Source: Geoglobus sp. UBA235
GTDB lineage: Archaea > Halobacteriota > Archaeoglobi > Archaeoglobales > Archaeoglobaceae
Reading direction: 5' to 3'
DNA length: 64,000 nucleotides
Assembly (NCBI GenBank): GCA_002494725.1
Contig: DACG01000027.1
Coordinates: 28,031-92,030, forward strand
Shown: positions 24,415 to 33,041 of the stretch, piece by piece
Layout: each line of letters starts with the position of its first letter
How positions within the stretch are numbered: the stretch's first letter is position 1
The notes under the pieces: model-generated
What the model was told of the DNA's origin: nothing
What the model saw: only the letters and a program-made list of their open reading frames with translations
The model's database searches: none
Program-made: the position numbers and the translations under genes

Positions 24415-25449
24415 ATGAAGTACAAGGTTGCGATACTGGGAGCAACAGGCATGGTGGGGCAGAAGTTCATACAGCTCCTTGAAAACCATCCTTGGTTTGA
24501 GATTTCAGGGCTAATGGCAAGTGAGAAGAGGGTTGGGAAGATCTACGGCAGTGAGGTGGACTGGATTGTCTCCGAAAGGGTCCCAGAAAATGTTTCTGAA
24601 ATGGAGATGCTCCCCATGGATCCGAGGAAGGTTGATGCTGACATAGTTTTCTCAGCACTCCCTTCTGATGTTGCCAAGGATGTTGAGGCCAGATTTGCTT
24701 CTCATGGATTTGTTGTTGCGAGCAACGCCTCAGCATTCAGAATGGAACCTGACATCCCCCTCGTAATTCCTGAGGTAAATCAAGAACACCTGAAACTTGT
24801 TGATGTTCAGAAAAGAAACAGAGACTGGGACGGTTTCATAGTAACAAATCCAAACTGCACAACAATTGTGCTTGTCATCACACTCAAACCCCTCATGGAA
24901 CTTGGGCTTAAAGTGGTGAGAATGGCATCGATGCAGGCTCTCAGCGGAGCCGGTTATCCCGGGGTCCCATCCCTTGCAATTACAGATAATATAATACCCT
25001 TTATAAGGGGGGAGGAGGATAAGGTGGAGACAGAACCTTTGAAGCTTCTTGGCAGCTTTGATGGTGAAAAAATCAGGTTTGCAGATCTCAGTGTGTCTGC
25101 CTCATGTCACAGGGTTCCTGTTATAGATGGCCATACGGAGGCCGTTTTTGCAGAGTTTGAGAAGGATGTTGAGGTTGATGAGATCATTGATGCTTTTGAG
25201 TCACTGAAACCCATAGCTGATCTTCCAACATCACCGGAGAGAGTCATAATTGTAAGGGATGAACCAGACAGACCCCAGCCCAGGCTTGACAGAGATGCTG
25301 GGAACGGCATGAGTGTTGTTGTTGGCAGAATAAGAAAGGATGGAGAGAGAGGGGTTAAGTATGTGGCAATGGGTCATAACACGGTCAGGGGTGCTGCAGG
25401 TGCAAGCATTCTTAATGCTGAGCTGATGGTTAAGGAAAAATTAATATAG
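24415..25449 (+). CDS. asd: Aspartate-semialdehyde dehydrogenase
   Basis: 344 aa, starting MKYKVAILGATGMVGQKF with the NADP-binding GATGMVG. The catalytic cysteine lies in TNPNCTTI, and the substrate loop SGAGYPGVPS and the histidine in SASCHRVPVIDGHTE are present. It makes aspartate semialdehyde for threonine, methionine and lysine synthesis. It is the fungal/archaeal type by its VxGHNTVRGAAG ending. It is probably monocistronic. Confidence 0.95.
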   Translation: MKYKVAILGATGMVGQKFIQLLENHPWFEISGLMASEKRVGKIYGSEVDWIVSERVPENVSEMEMLPMDPRKVDADIVFSALPSDVAKDVEARFASHGFVVASNASAFRMEPDIPLVIPEVNQEHLKLVDVQKRNRDWDGFIVTNPNCTTIVLVITLKPLMELGLKVVRMASMQALSGAGYPGVPSLAITDNIIPFIRGEEDKVETEPLKLLGSFDGEKIRFADLSVSASCHRVPVIDGHTEAVFAEFEKDVEVDEIIDAFESLKPIADLPTSPERVIIVRDEPDRPQPRLDRDAGNGMSVVVGRIRKDGERGVKYVAMGHNTVRGAAGASILNAELMVKEKLI

Positions 25450-25490
25450 TGGTTGGTTTTGGGAGTTAAAAAACAAGGAGGTAGATGGGA

Positions 25491-25763
25491 ATGGCAGAAA
25501 ATTCTGTGTTTGTCGGAAACAAGCCTGTAATGAACTATGTTCTGGCAGTGCTGACACAGTTCAACAGCGGAATTAAAGAGGTCTCTGTTAAGGCGAGAGG
25601 AAGAGCAATAAGCAGGGCTGTCGATGTTGCAGAGATTGTCAGGAAGAGATTCCTTCCGGATGTGATTGTGAAGGACATCCAGATCTCAACCGAAAAGGTT
25701 GAGAGTGAGCAGGGAGAGGCAAACGTCTCAGCAATCGAGATAACGCTCGCAAAGGCTGAATAA
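25491..25763 (+). CDS. albA: Chromatin protein Alba
   Basis: 90 aa from ATG 25491, which is 8 nt after AGGAGGT; ATG 25485 would be only 2 nt away. The VGNKPVMNYVLAVLTQ start, the KARGRAISRAVDVAEI DNA-contact helix and the acetylatable-lysine region near K9 are typical. It coats DNA and RNA and is regulated by acetylation of that lysine in Sulfolobus. A strong Shine-Dalgarno motif is fitting for an abundant protein. Confidence 0.96.
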   Translation: MAENSVFVGNKPVMNYVLAVLTQFNSGIKEVSVKARGRAISRAVDVAEIVRKRFLPDVIVKDIQISTEKVESEQGEANVSAIEITLAKAE

Positions 25764-25837
25764 TATAATTCTGAATCTGTTTTCTCTTTTTGCCCAGTTG
25801 CAAAAATTTTTTAAAACAAAATCTCCTTCTGAAATCA

Positions 25838-27073
25838 ATGATTGAAGGCTATCCAACACTTGACGACATCGGTTTTGCCGGTAAAAAGGTTCTGATGAGA
25901 ATTGACATCAATGCTCCAATCTTCGAGGGGGAAATTCTGGACACGACAAGATTCAAAAGCCATCTTCCAACAATAAAGGAACTCGAGGATTCAGCTCTTG
26001 TTCTCCTTGCTCATCAGTCCAGACCCGGAAGACAGGACTTCACGGATCTGAGCGGTCATGCAGAGGTTCTGTCGGAGCTTCTTGGCAGAGATGTGAGGTA
26101 TGTTGACGAGCTCTTTTCAGAATGTGCCATAAAGGCGATATCAGGTGTGAAAAGTGGTGATGTAATCCTCTTGGAAAACGTGCGTTTTTACTCAGAGGAA
26201 GAGCTGAAGAAAAGCCCTGAGGAGCATGCAAACTCGCACATAGTATCCAAGCTTTCGAAGTATTTTGATCTCTATGTCAACGATGCATTCTCAGCCTCTC
26301 ACAGATCACATGCAAGTCTTGTTGGCTTTCCAGTGGTTCTTCCATCTGTTGTTGGGAGGCTTGTGGAAAAGGAGGTTGATGCTCTCTCCAAAGCTCTTAA
26401 GGGTGATGGAAGGAAGGTCTTCGTTCTCGGTGGTGCGAAGATAAGCGATTCCGTCAGGGTTATGAAAAACGTTCTTGAAAAGGGGATCGCTGACAGGGTT
26501 TTTCTAACCGGGGTTGTGGCAAACTATTTCCTGATGCTCACCGGAACCGAAATTGGGGAATGGAACAGAAAGGTTGTTGAGGACAACAGAGAGGGCATCG
26601 ATGATGAGGAGATGAAAAGGATCTACGAGAGGCATGCCGAGAGAATTGTTCTGCCTGTTGATTTTGGAATTGAGGTTGAGGGTGAGAGAATAGATGTTGA
26701 TGCTGATGAACTCGGCAGATTGAGCAACCCGATCATCAAGGATATAGGGAGGGAAACCGCCAAGATGTATTATGGGGAGATAAGCGAGGCAGATGTGGCC
26801 GTGATAAATGGGCCTGCAGGAGTTTTCGAGGAGGAGGAGTTTTCATATGGAACATTCGAGGTTCTGAGGGCTGTGTCAAATGCCGGGTTTTCTGTTGTTG
26901 GCGGAGGGCACATTTCATCTGCTGCAAGGATACTCGGCCTTGATGACAGGTTTGACCACATATCCACGGGTGGTGGGGCGAGCATAAGGTTTCTGAGCGG
27001 GGAGAAGCTGCCAGCCCTTGAGGTGATAAGAAAGTACTGGCAGGAAAGGTGGTACTACATGTACCGATCCTGA
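25838..27073 (+). CDS. pgk: Phosphoglycerate kinase
   Basis: 411 aa from ATG 25838, with a T/A-rich box about 26 nt upstream. Substrate motifs are VLMRIDINAPI, AHQSRPGR, the hinge-side DAFSASHRSHAS, FVLGGAKISDS and the C-terminal GGGHISSAARIL and STGGGASI. It interconverts 1,3-bisphosphoglycerate and 3-phosphoglycerate, in archaea mainly in gluconeogenesis. It is an archaeal-type sequence of normal length. Confidence 0.95.
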   Translation: MIEGYPTLDDIGFAGKKVLMRIDINAPIFEGEILDTTRFKSHLPTIKELEDSALVLLAHQSRPGRQDFTDLSGHAEVLSELLGRDVRYVDELFSECAIKAISGVKSGDVILLENVRFYSEEELKKSPEEHANSHIVSKLSKYFDLYVNDAFSASHRSHASLVGFPVVLPSVVGRLVEKEVDALSKALKGDGRKVFVLGGAKISDSVRVMKNVLEKGIADRVFLTGVVANYFLMLTGTEIGEWNRKVVEDNREGIDDEEMKRIYERHAERIVLPVDFGIEVEGERIDVDADELGRLSNPIIKDIGRETAKMYYGEISEADVAVINGPAGVFEEEEFSYGTFEVLRAVSNAGFSVVGGGHISSAARILGLDDRFDHISTGGGASIRFLSGEKLPALEVIRKYWQERWYYMYRS

Positions 27074-27075
27074 AA

Positions 27076-28824
27076 TCACTGTTCAAGTTTTGCCAGCTCT
27101 CTTGCGTGTGCCCTCATTATATCGCTTCTTGTTATAATTCCCACAAGTCTTCCATCGCTGACCACAGGCAGCCTGCCAACATCATGGGAGATGAGAAGCT
27201 TTAGGGCATTCTCAAGACTTTCATCAGGTGAAACGTAGATGAGCTTTCTTGTCATTATATCTCCAATTCTCTTTTCGTCCTTTTCATCATCAGGAATCTT
27301 GTTGATGTCGCTGAGTGTTATTATTCCTGTCAGCTTTTCGTTTTCTATGACCGGGAATCCGAGGTGGCCGGTTGTTTTGACCAAGTAAAGCACATCCTTT
27401 GCTGTGCTTGAGGGGCTGACAGATATGACATTCTCGGCAGGAGTCATCGCATCTGAAACCCTTATGGTCTCCAGTATGTCCTTTATGAGTTCTCTTCTGT
27501 GTGCAGGACTGTCGGCTCTCGTGTCCATCTGCTCCCTGTAAATGCCTGTCGATCCGGATAAAATGTATGAGATCGATGAGGCGGTCATTATTGCTGGAAG
27601 AAGCTCATAACCTCCGCTCATCTCCAGAACCATTATTATGCTTGCAATGGGTGTTTTGGCAACTGCAGATATGAACGCTCCCATCCCGATAATCGTGTAA
27701 ATTTCGGGCACATCTATTGCGCCGGGAATTGCGATATTGATCGCATTTCCAACCAGAGCTCCAACCATGCTTCCAATAACGATTGACGGAGCAAACACAC
27801 CCCCACTTCCACCGCTTCCAACAGTAAACGAGGTTGCAAGGATTTTTGCAATCAGCAGCCCGAGGATGATCTTTAGTCCCAGATTGCCATCTATGGCAAG
27901 CTGAACATAGCCATAACTCATCCCCATGGTCTGGGGGATCGCTAAGGCAATCATTCCTGTGACAAACCCTCCAATGGCTGGTTTTATCCAGTTTTTCATT
28001 CCGAGGTCTTTGAAGATATCATGAACAAAGTAAAAGAATCTGACGTAGGCGTGGGCCACAGCAACGCAGACAACTCCGGTTATCGCAAAAAACGGTATCT
28101 CCTCAAAGTTTATCTGGTTGATCTCAGGGGTCCTGAAAATTGAGCCGGGGAACTCGTGGTGATGGAAAAATATGAAGAGCGAGAAAACCATGTATGAGAT
28201 TATGGACGTTATGAATGCATATATCAGCCCATCAGTTTCAGCATCCTTTCGGTAGAGCACCTCTATCCCGAACAGGGCACCTCCAAGTGGAGAACGAAAT
28301 ATACCCCCAATTCCTCCGGCCATACCTGAAACAACAAGTATTCTCCTCTCCCTGTCACTGAGTCCAAGTTTCTGTGCTATGAAAGACCCGAATCCAGCAC
28401 CTATCTGTGCAACCGGCCCCTCTCTTCCTGCACTGCCACCACTTCCTATGGTGAGTGCTGTAGCCAGAGCCTTGATTACCGGAACCCTCCCCCGAATTAT
28501 TCCGTGTTCTCTGTGGAACGCCCTTATGACAGAGTCTGTACCATGCCCCTCTGCTTCAGGTGCAAATCTGTAAACTACCATCCCGCTCAGAACACCGCCA
28601 AGAGCAGGGATCAGAAAGTACGGAACAGTTACAAGATCGAGATCAAACTGGAATATTTTTACCTCTCCGTATGCGTTTGGGAATCTCAGCCCTCCTAAAC
28701 CTGAAAGGAAAAACTCTGAAAAAAGATCTATCAGCAGATAAAGGAGAATCGCCCCGAATCCGCATACAATTCCGGTGAGGACCACAGCCCCGAGAAAATA
28801 ACCCTTATGGTACCTTTCATTCAC
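27076..28824 (-). CDS. ClC-family chloride channel/exchanger with two CBS domains
   Basis: 582 aa. The membrane part (about 1-425) has GSGGSAGREGP with gating glutamate E135, and SGGVFAPS for the second anion-binding loop. The first anion loop is AEGHGTDSVI rather than GSGIPE, as in many prokaryotic members. Two cytosolic CBS domains follow at about 455-510 and 520-580, likely nucleotide sensors. The gating Glu suggests anion/proton exchange or voltage gating. A TATA-like box lies near 28846-28858. A single gene. Confidence 0.93.
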   Translation of the reverse strand: MNERYHKGYFLGAVVLTGIVCGFGAILLYLLIDLFSEFFLSGLGGLRFPNAYGEVKIFQFDLDLVTVPYFLIPALGGVLSGMVVYRFAPEAEGHGTDSVIRAFHREHGIIRGRVPVIKALATALTIGSGGSAGREGPVAQIGAGFGSFIAQKLGLSDRERRILVVSGMAGGIGGIFRSPLGGALFGIEVLYRKDAETDGLIYAFITSIISYMVFSLFIFFHHHEFPGSIFRTPEINQINFEEIPFFAITGVVCVAVAHAYVRFFYFVHDIFKDLGMKNWIKPAIGGFVTGMIALAIPQTMGMSYGYVQLAIDGNLGLKIILGLLIAKILATSFTVGSGGSGGVFAPSIVIGSMVGALVGNAINIAIPGAIDVPEIYTIIGMGAFISAVAKTPIASIIMVLEMSGGYELLPAIMTASSISYILSGSTGIYREQMDTRADSPAHRRELIKDILETIRVSDAMTPAENVISVSPSSTAKDVLYLVKTTGHLGFPVIENEKLTGIITLSDINKIPDDEKDEKRIGDIMTRKLIYVSPDESLENALKLLISHDVGRLPVVSDGRLVGIITRSDIMRAHARELAKLEQ

Positions 28825-28859
28825 ACAGAACCGATTATCGGCTTTGTTTAAAATTTTTA

Positions 28860-29414
28860 TCAGTTTTGATGAACAATGGTTTCTCCCCTCTCCTTCAGCG
28901 GGAGGTATAGATCATATTCAAACTCTGGATTGACTATGTGGAAACCCATCTTTCTGTAAACGTGGATTGCTCTTTTGTTTGTTCTCTCTGTCACAAGCAT
29001 TATTCCATGAAATCCTGCATTTCTGCAGTACTCTATCATCTCCTTAAGCATTTTCTGCCCTATTCCTCTGTCCTGATAGTTCTGATGCACGAAAATTGAG
29101 AGATCAACGTCCCTCCAGTCCTCTGTTGGCACAATGGAACAGTGAGCAACCATCCTTCCGCCAATTTCGGCCACCACTCCAAATCCTTCCTCTGCCAGAT
29201 AGTCAATCCACTTCTCTATTCCTATTCTTGTTGATGGTGGCAGGCCAAGACACCTGTTTGCCGGAGAGAAGCTCTCGTACATCTCTACCAAACTTTCTCT
29301 GTCTTTTCTGTGGTCATACTCTCTTATTGTGACAACATCCCCCTTTCTGTCCATGAAATGTACTGTATGAAATTTCGGAAATCTCTTCTGGGCCGGTGTT
29401 TTGCTGTGAACCAT
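28860..29414 (-). CDS. GNAT family N-acetyltransferase
   Basis: 184 aa. The acetyl-CoA loop is QNYQDRGIGQKMLKEMIEYC, followed by GIMLVTERTNKRAIHVYRKMGF, the classic GNAT motif A and B. An N-terminal basic segment precedes the domain. The substrate is unknown. A TATA-like box at 29437-29447 lies about 27 nt upstream. Confidence 0.88.
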   Translation of the reverse strand: MVHSKTPAQKRFPKFHTVHFMDRKGDVVTIREYDHRKDRESLVEMYESFSPANRCLGLPPSTRIGIEKWIDYLAEEGFGVVAEIGGRMVAHCSIVPTEDWRDVDLSIFVHQNYQDRGIGQKMLKEMIEYCRNAGFHGIMLVTERTNKRAIHVYRKMGFHIVNPEFEYDLYLPLKERGETIVHQN

Positions 29415-29492
29415 TGAAAGTAAGAGCGAGGAAAGAATATTTATTATTTACTTGAAATTATTAATGGTGATGTTGAATTTTTCCTGATAAAT

Positions 29493-29837
29493 CTATATGA
29501 ACCCCCTTGCTCGAAGCTCCCTGAAAATAACCTCCATAAGCTCGTCTCTAACGTCTTCAAAGGGTCTCGTTATTCTGGCCATGATCAGAGCATTGGAATC
29601 TGCCGGAGGTGCAGCTGCCATCTCAACCCCGTCAATTCCAGCATCCCTTATGGCTTTTGCAATCTCACCTTTCGCAAGCATCCTTTCTCCCTTTCTCACA
29701 GTAAATCCGGAATGCTCTGCACCCTCGATTTCAACGAAAATGACAATGGTCTGATAGTCTCTTGCCCTTTCCAGGATCTGGCACTTCACACTTCTGTTCT
29801 GGTATGTGAATGTGAGCTCTGGGTCTTTCCTCTCCAC
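29493..29837 (-). CDS. Uncharacterised 114-aa protein
   Basis: Start is GTG 29837, with a TATA-like box at 29857-29867 about 25 nt upstream. Alpha/beta, no Cys, no membrane segment. The central KGERMLAKGEIAKAIRDAGIDGVEMAAAPP and the C-terminal MARITRP..DVRDELMEVIF helix suggest a small ferredoxin-like fold. No family is recognised. It is divergent from the next gene pair. Confidence 0.55.
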   Translation of the reverse strand: MERKDPELTFTYQNRSVKCQILERARDYQTIVIFVEIEGAEHSGFTVRKGERMLAKGEIAKAIRDAGIDGVEMAAAPPADSNALIMARITRPFEDVRDELMEVIFRELRARGFI

Positions 29838-29937
29838 AATCTTTTTAGCCAGCAGGATGGATTTAAAAGGAATTTCGGATGATTTAAAACAAAAAATTTT
29901 AAATAGTTTATAATGAGGTTGTTTTTCAGGTGATGTT

Positions 29938-30372
29938 ATGCCTGAGAAAATGAGAGTGATACTGTGCGGGTATGATCCAATGCTTGTCAGGGGTTATGTG
30001 AGGGCGAAGAATGAGGAGGCTCTCTGGTTTTATCTGCCGAAAGAACTTTACGAGGAATACAAGCTCAAACCGGGCGATAAGGTCAGGGGCAAGGTTGTGA
30101 AGGTGTATGCAGGCTCTACAGGTGAGGCTGTTGCGGAGCCGGATGAGGAGTTTGAGTGGGTAACCTCAAGATTTACCGGAATGGCTGTTGTCGTGGATCA
30201 TGACTTCATTGCAAGATATAAGCTCACAGCCTGGCATTTCTTGGAATTGATAGTTGAGAGTGTAGTTCAGGAAGGCAAGGAAGTAGAGGTTTATCCGGGA
30301 GAGACCAAGGAAAGAAGGGTCTGGGCAGAAGACAGGTTAAAGCTGTCCTATACTCTGCCCTACGCTGAGTGA
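29938..30372 (+). CDS. Uncharacterised protein with AbrB-like N-terminal barrel
   Basis: 144 aa, start ATG after GGTGAT. The stretch LPKELYEEYKLKPGDKVRGKVVKV has the swapped-hairpin barrel look of AbrB/SpoVT-like domains, though it may be an enzyme-linked beta barrel. The rest is alpha/beta with W residues and no catalytic signature. It overlaps the metallo-beta-lactamase gene by 4 nt, so both are probably expressed together. Confidence 0.55.
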   Translation: MPEKMRVILCGYDPMLVRGYVRAKNEEALWFYLPKELYEEYKLKPGDKVRGKVVKVYAGSTGEAVAEPDEEFEWVTSRFTGMAVVVDHDFIARYKLTAWHFLELIVESVVQEGKEVEVYPGETKERRVWAEDRLKLSYTLPYAE

Positions 30373-31457
30373 TCATGAACTTCCAGGAGCAGGAGTACAG
30401 CTGGACCGAAATAGAGGGAGTTGAGGGACTCTACTTCCTTGAAGGATTTGAGAACTCATCCAACATATACTACTTCAGGGAAGACGGAATGCTTGTTGAC
30501 ACGGGAAATGATTACACAGCCTTCTTTGAATTTTCCAAGGTGGCTGAGATTTCGAAAATCTCATCAGTATTCCTGACCCATTCTCACAATGACCACACCT
30601 TGGGTCTGTTTGACCTTCTGAGGGGGTATCAGGAGTTCGACGGCATAACTGTGTTTGTTCACGCTTCTATGAAGGATGCACTTGAAAAAAGGCTCAAAGT
30701 GTTTGGAAAAGATGTGAGAGTTCTGGGTTTTAGAGGAGGTGAGGAACTCGAAATCGATGGAGAGAGGTATCGGGTTCTGGACACGCCCGGCCACACGTTT
30801 GACCACCTGTCTCTTTACAGCCATGATAGTGGTATTCTCTTTTCCGGAGATGCAGTCATAACCAGCCCTGTTTATGATGTCAATCTTGGGGGATCTCTCA
30901 AAAACTTCGTGTTAACTCTGAGGCATCTCAGAAACCTGGATGTGAGATGCATACTTCCCGGACATGGGTACTATGCATGTGGTGGTGTGACAAACCTGAT
31001 TCTCGAGAAGTCCTACTTCAACGCAATCAGGGAGATGTCTCCTGATGGGAATCTCAAGGACTGTGCAAAGGCTGCACTAAAGCTCGGTCTTGTTGAGGAG
31101 GCTGAGTATGCCCTGAAAGCGTACCTTGAACTGGAGGATGCCGGTGATAGGGAAGCGGTGTTTGGGATTGCCTCAATCAGAGCTGATAAGGGTGATGTGG
31201 ACTCGGTAGAGAAGGTGCTATGGGATTACATCAGAAATGGAGATGAAACCGCTCTTTACATTGCCGGAATGGCATCAATGAGGGCGGGCAAGTTTGAAAG
31301 GGCTGCTGATCTTTTCAAAAAACTTTCTGATATTGCGGCAAAACCTGAGTACAGGGTCCTTTACGGCTCTGCACTCTATGAAAGTGGACGTGTGGCCGAG
31401 GCTCTGGAAATTGAGGAATTCAGGAGGGTTTATGAAAGGGTGAAACAAAATCGTTAA
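30369..31457 (+). CDS. Metallo-beta-lactamase-fold hydrolase with C-terminal TPR-like repeats
   Basis: 362 aa. Metal ligands are H71, H73, D75 and H76 (THSHNDHTLG), the histidine of DTPGHTFDHLS, the aspartate of LFSGDAV and the histidine of LPGHGYYACGG, giving a two-metal site of the glyoxalase II-like class. Residues about 240-362 form helical pairs like tetratricopeptide repeats, unusual for this fold and suitable for binding a partner. It is translationally coupled to the preceding gene. Confidence 0.78.
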   Translation: MIMNFQEQEYSWTEIEGVEGLYFLEGFENSSNIYYFREDGMLVDTGNDYTAFFEFSKVAEISKISSVFLTHSHNDHTLGLFDLLRGYQEFDGITVFVHASMKDALEKRLKVFGKDVRVLGFRGGEELEIDGERYRVLDTPGHTFDHLSLYSHDSGILFSGDAVITSPVYDVNLGGSLKNFVLTLRHLRNLDVRCILPGHGYYACGGVTNLILEKSYFNAIREMSPDGNLKDCAKAALKLGLVEEAEYALKAYLELEDAGDREAVFGIASIRADKGDVDSVEKVLWDYIRNGDETALYIAGMASMRAGKFERAADLFKKLSDIAAKPEYRVLYGSALYESGRVAEALEIEEFRRVYERVKQNR

Positions 31458-31471
31458 GCTTTAATATTTTA
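31458..31471 (+). promoter_or_regulatory. Promoter and leader of the CoA-transferase cassette
   Basis: A TATA-like box (GCTTTAATATTTTA) lies about 55 nt before ATG 31521. GGAGGTG at 31509-31515 is a strong Shine-Dalgarno site, so this operon, unlike most here, has a leader of roughly 25 nt. Confidence 0.45.
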
Positions 31472-31520
31472 TTTGTCATCAAAAATAGTGAATTTTGGAA
31501 TGAAGTTTGGAGGTGCGTGA

Positions 31521-33035
31521 ATGAGCGATGAAAAATATGAGGAAAAGTATGTGGAGCTGGAAATCAACGACGTAAAGGATACACTCCTGCCAAGACCGTG
31601 GCCAGTGACCGAACCGAGGAAAAGGGAGGAGCTTTACGCCCCATGGGTAAAGGATCCGAGAGATCCTGATGGGAGTTATGGTGAGTTCGTTGAGGAGAAC
31701 ATTCACTACAAGAAAGCAGTTGGAAAGCCCTGGGCCCTTGATGGTATTATTGTTCTGGACTGCACGGTTATGGGGATGGCTGGAGCAATTGCTGCAAGCT
31801 ATCTTGGAGAGCTTGGGGCAACTGTCATCAAGGTGGAGCCAATCGAGGGAGACCCGCAGAGGTACTGGTATCCTTTTGGCAGGGAGGAATACGCCTTTGA
31901 AGATATATACACCGGAGAAAAGGTGAGTCCCACTTTTATCCACGAGCACAGAAATGAGTATTCAATCACGCTGAACCTTGAAACAGAAAAGGGCAGGGAG
32001 ATTTTCAAGAGACTTGCAGTTCATGCTGACATAATCCTTGAGAACTATCCTCCAGGTACATTTGATGAATGGGGAATTGGCTACAGACAGCTGAGCAGGA
32101 TAAATCCAAGGCTGATATATGCCTGGTTTGGACAGCTCGGACAGTGGGGTTCAATGAAGGACAGAACATCCAAATACGGGCAGTGGATGCTTGATCCTGT
32201 TGGACTGTCTGCCAGCGAATACGTGCATTCAACTGGATTCCCTGCTGACTTGCTGCCGAGGGAGTTTGGAGGAAACCCGACAAGATCTGGAGAGTGGGTT
32301 GGAGACATAGTTGCGGGAGTGTGGGGGACAGTAGGAATTCTTGCTGCGCTTTACTACAGAGAGAATGTCAGTGGAAGGGGGCAGTTCATAGAGGCAACAT
32401 CGGCAGAGAGCTACATGGAAATTCTTGACTTCAACATAAGCTGGTATGCCTACGATGGAAGCATAAAGGCGAGAATTGGAGGATGGGATCCCAATCTCAA
32501 CCAGTATGCATGGAACCCATGTAAAGATGGATACATGATGATAGGAGGGCAGTCTGACAGGCTCTGGTACAGAATTCTGCAGGTCATAGCTCAGGAAGAT
32601 CCTGAAGGAGCAAGACTGATTGCTGAGGATCCGTTTTTGAAGGAGATGGCTGCAAGGAATGCTCTTGAGGGGCTCATAAAAACCTACACAGTCACAGCCC
32701 ACTGGCTTGTCAACAACACGAGAGCTGAGGCTGAGGCAAAAATGAACGCAAGAGAGGTTGCAGCTGCACCTGTGCTGATGATTGATGAGATCGCAGAATA
32801 CGAGCACTTTGTTTACAGAGGTCATGTGATTGAGGTCATGGATGAGCACTATGGCAGAGTTCTGGTGTCAAACTCACCGCTTGCACACCAGCACAGAACT
32901 CCTGCGAGAATAAAATGGGTTGGAAGACCACTTGGACTTGACAACGGAGAGATATTTGCAAGATATCTTGGTATCGGACCAGAAGAGATGAAGAAGCTTG
33001 CGAGAGAGGGAGTCACGACCTGGTACCATGAGTGA
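31521..33035 (+). CDS. CaiB/BaiF family CoA-transferase, long subunit 1
   Basis: 504 aa, a class III CoA-transferase about 100 residues longer than typical members. The extra length is mainly an N-terminal segment (1-70). Family motifs are VLDCTVMGMAGAIAASYLGELGATVIKVE, the LENYPPGTFDEWGIGY loop, and D262 in VGDIVAGVWGTVGILAAL, the position of the catalytic aspartate that forms acyl-CoA anhydride intermediates. It is 6 nt upstream of a second homologue, the two-subunit arrangement of BbsEF-type and phthalate-type CoA-transferases. The substrate acid is unknown. Confidence 0.82.
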   Translation: MSDEKYEEKYVELEINDVKDTLLPRPWPVTEPRKREELYAPWVKDPRDPDGSYGEFVEENIHYKKAVGKPWALDGIIVLDCTVMGMAGAIAASYLGELGATVIKVEPIEGDPQRYWYPFGREEYAFEDIYTGEKVSPTFIHEHRNEYSITLNLETEKGREIFKRLAVHADIILENYPPGTFDEWGIGYRQLSRINPRLIYAWFGQLGQWGSMKDRTSKYGQWMLDPVGLSASEYVHSTGFPADLLPREFGGNPTRSGEWVGDIVAGVWGTVGILAALYYRENVSGRGQFIEATSAESYMEILDFNISWYAYDGSIKARIGGWDPNLNQYAWNPCKDGYMMIGGQSDRLWYRILQVIAQEDPEGARLIAEDPFLKEMAARNALEGLIKTYTVTAHWLVNNTRAEAEAKMNAREVAAAPVLMIDEIAEYEHFVYRGHVIEVMDEHYGRVLVSNSPLAHQHRTPARIKWVGRPLGLDNGEIFARYLGIGPEEMKKLAREGVTTWYHE

Positions 33036-33041
33036 GGTGAT

